This document shows, one piece after another, positions 6,771-7,843 of a stretch of DNA of 7,843 bases. Positions within the stretch are counted from its first letter, which is position 1. Each line of letters opens with the position of its first letter. Source of the DNA: an uncultured Parabacteroides sp. (GTDB lineage Bacteria > Bacteroidota > Bacteroidia > Bacteroidales > Tannerellaceae); the NCBI GenBank assembly GCA_900552415.1, contig USAD01000129.1:1-7843 (forward strand). Reading direction: 5' to 3'. A program made the position numbers and the translations under genes. Below the pieces are notes generated by a model. It saw only the letters and a list, made by a program, of their open reading frames with translations. It ran no database searches and was not told the origin of the DNA.

Positions 6771-6923
6771 GGATTGAAAAAATTGTCGGCTTCCTCCCAT
6801 CGTTGGGACGACCCGGCAAACGCATACAGCAAGGACGCTTGATCACCGCCTGTCATCAGACCATATCCAGATATCTGCGAGTATCGAACGGACAAAAAGG
6901 CGACAGGGGCGGTATGAGAGAAG
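6771..6923. ncRNA. Possible structured RNA (small RNA or recJ leader), strand unresolved
   Basis: A GC-richer block with several pairings between AT-rich flanks. Hairpin A: 6783-6789 with 6813-6819, plus inner stem 6795-6799 with 6804-6808. Hairpin B: 6845-6854 (ACCGCCTGTC) with 6902-6913, ten pairs with a 2-nt bulge, enclosing a perfect 10-bp palindrome CAGATATCTG (6868-6877). On the minus strand the two ends can also pair (6914-6923 with 6790-6800, ten pairs including one G-U, one bulge), which would exclude hairpin A. A half promoter supports plus-strand transcription, and a U-run supports a minus-strand 3' end. A roughly 150-nt RNA with paired ends recalls 6S RNA in general shape, but I see no diagnostic sequence. 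It could instead be just the recJ 5' leader. Confidence 0.25.
6777..6819 (-). terminator. Candidate intrinsic terminator on the minus strand
   Basis: On the minus strand TTGCCGG (6819-6813) can pair with CCGACAA (6789-6783) with one mismatch. It encloses the perfect stem TCCCA/TGGGA with a 4-nt loop (6808-6795). Six U residues follow directly (6782-6777). The internal loop makes it weaker than a textbook terminator. No minus-strand gene lies to the right, so it would only make sense as the end of a small RNA or of an antisense transcript. Confidence 0.35.
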
Positions 6924-6944
6924 AAAAGAAAAAAATAATATATA

Positions 6945-7843
6945 ATGACTAACAAATGGATTTTAAGGGTTCCCACAACCGAAGAGATACAAAAGAGAGA
7001 CCAGCTGGCGAAAGAGCTCGACCTCTCGCCAGTGATCGCCCTTCTGCTCGTCCAACGGGGAATCACCTCAGCGGAAGAGGTGAAGAGATTCTTTAGGCCG
7101 AGCCTCAACGATCTGCACGATCCGTTCCTGATGCCAGACATGGACAAGGCGGTAGCAAGATTGAACAAGGCTTTGGGCAATAAAGAAAAGATTCTTATCT
7201 ATGGGGATTATGACGTGGATGGAACAACAGCCGTCTCGCTGGTTTATAAATACCTGCGGCTCTATTCCACCGCGCTGGACTATTACATACCTGACCGTTA
7301 CGACGAAGGCTATGGCATCTCTTACAAAGGGATCGATTATGCCGCCGAGAGAGGCATCACCCTCGTCATTTCACTCGATTGCGGCATCAAGGCGATCGAG
7401 AAGATCGAGTACGCAAAACAAAAGGGGATCGACTTCATCATCTGCGACCATCACATGCCTGATGATGTCCTGCCCGACGCTGTGGCCGTGCTCGACGCCA
7501 AGCGGACCGACTCCATCTATCCTTACGAGCATCTATCGGGATGCGGTGTCGGTTTCAAGTTCATGCAGGCATTCGCCATCAGCAATAATTTCCCCTTCTC
7601 CGACCTGGAGAAGCTCCTGGAGTTGACTGCCGTCAGCATCGCCTCGGACATCGTGCCCATCACGGGCGAGAACCGTATCCTGGCCTATTATGGGTTAAGG
7701 CAAATCAATAATAACCCAAGCTTGGGGTTCAAGGTAAAATACAAGAAATCGGAATTTACACCAAAGACATTAAGAAAAAACATAAACATTTTAAAAAAAG
7801 ACCCCGCCAAAAAGCATAAGGAAGTAAGAAAAACCCCAAAACA
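6945..7843 (+). CDS. recJ: Single-stranded-DNA-specific 5'-3' exonuclease RecJ, N-terminal part
   Basis: ATG at 6945 opens MTNKWILRVP, a typical start for Bacteroidetes RecJ, behind an A-rich stretch. The frame is open to the window edge (299 codons; full proteins are about 570). RecJ degrades single-stranded DNA 5' to 3' with a Mn2+/Mg2+ centre and acts in RecF-pathway recombination and mismatch and base-excision repair. The DHH-phosphatase motifs are all present: IYGDYDVDGTT (85-95), SLDCG (143-147), CDHH (167-170) and SIASDIVP (231-238), which supply the metal-binding aspartates and histidines. After about residue 263 the protein stops looking like RecJ. The tail is Lys-rich, and the expected GPRINASGR motif appears only in another frame, degraded, at 7799-7830. 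I read this as sequence error at a contig end rather than a broken gene. It is transcribed divergently from the tsaC operon. Confidence 0.95.
   Translation, partial: MTNKWILRVPTTEEIQKRDQLAKELDLSPVIALLLVQRGITSAEEVKRFFRPSLNDLHDPFLMPDMDKAVARLNKALGNKEKILIYGDYDVDGTTAVSLVYKYLRLYSTALDYYIPDRYDEGYGISYKGIDYAAERGITLVISLDCGIKAIEKIEYAKQKGIDFIICDHHMPDDVLPDAVAVLDAKRTDSIYPYEHLSGCGVGFKFMQAFAISNNFPFSDLEKLLELTAVSIASDIVPITGENRILAYYGLRQINNNPSLGFKVKYKKSEFTPKTLRKNINILKKDPAKKHKEVRKTPK
7736..7843 (+). other. Probable low-quality contig end inside recJ
   Basis: The last ~105 bases are more than half A. By-eye comparison with the expected RecJ sequence (K-D-I-x-x-x-D-I-V-F-K-I-GPRINASGR) aligns well if one base is missing near 7766/7767 and many positions are read as A. 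In the shifted frame from 7799 the codons are aga ccc cgc caa aaa gca taa gga, against G-P-R-I-N-A-S-G. The preserved bases fall in the right places with no further length change. Confidence 0.7.

Larger units (their letters stand above)
6658..6944. other. Divergent intergenic region between tsaC-like gene and recJ
   Basis: 287 bp. From left to right it holds the minus-strand operon promoter (6672-6703), an AT-rich stretch to about 6770, a GC-richer segment full of inverted repeats (about 6771-6923), and an A-rich run directly before the recJ ATG. The short reading frames on both strands lack a recognisable start signal or family resemblance, so I call no gene here. Confidence 0.7.

Noticed and set aside
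6771..6923. Signal recognition particle RNA
   Set aside because: The conserved SRP core (GGUCAGG ... GGAAGG.AGCAGCC) is absent on both strands.
6767..7180. Minus-strand 137-residue frame ending ...EADNFFNP
   Set aside because: Two thirds of it is antisense to well-conserved recJ, its start lies inside recJ, and I recognise no family. The part in the intergenic region is better explained by structured sequence, though this is noted as a possible alternative.
7799..7843. recJ as a frameshifted pseudogene
   Set aside because: The disruption is confined to the last ~110 bases, is A-biased and lies at the sequence end, so an artefact is the simpler reading; the upstream catalytic motifs are intact.

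Overview
The window looks like a chromosomal piece of a gut-type member of the order Bacteroidales (Parabacteroides, Tannerella or a relative would fit). Three things point there: a Bacteroides-type promoter (-33 TTTG, 20-bp spacer, -7 TACATTTG) with no Shine-Dalgarno sequences, protein sequences typical of the Bacteroidetes versions of Fmt, RecJ and TsaC, and a secreted SpeB-like C10 cysteine protease. The species cannot be fixed from sequence reading alone. All complete genes are on the minus strand; only recJ is on the plus strand.

Layout. 1-1263 (minus, 3' end cut by the window edge): a secreted streptopain-family (C10) protease precursor with signal peptide, inhibitory pro-region and an intact Cys/His catalytic pair. 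1264-1511: intergenic, holding four palindromic repeats with an exact 22-bp period plus smaller inverted repeats. 1512-6657 (minus): a tight five-gene operon, read in the order tsaC/sua5-like, polyprenyl-phosphate sugar-1-phosphate transferase, CLC chloride channel with CBS domains, fmt, and a DUF454 (YbaN-like) membrane protein. Gaps are 2, 9 and 18 bp, followed by a 1-base TGATG overlap. 6658-6944: the divergent intergenic region, with a consensus promoter for the operon and a GC-richer, hairpin-rich island that may be a small RNA or the recJ leader. 6945-7843 (plus): the N-terminal half of recJ, open to the window edge.

How the genes relate. TsaC makes the threonylcarbamoyl-AMP used for t6A37 in ANN-decoding tRNAs, and Fmt formylates initiator Met-tRNA, so two operon members serve translation. 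Between them lie a surface-glycan initiating transferase and an anion channel, with a small inner-membrane protein at the end. This looks like a housekeeping operon that has taken in an envelope-glycan gene rather than a single pathway. The protease gene is probably a separate transcription unit. RecJ is a DNA-repair exonuclease transcribed divergently.

The main things to look at again are the four 22-bp palindromic repeats beside the ybaN stop, the structured island in front of recJ, and the last ~110 bases. That tail is A-rich and frame-broken but still aligns with the expected RecJ motif GPRINASGR, which suggests a low-quality contig end rather than a real change in the gene. I did not find a convincing new multi-gene system.
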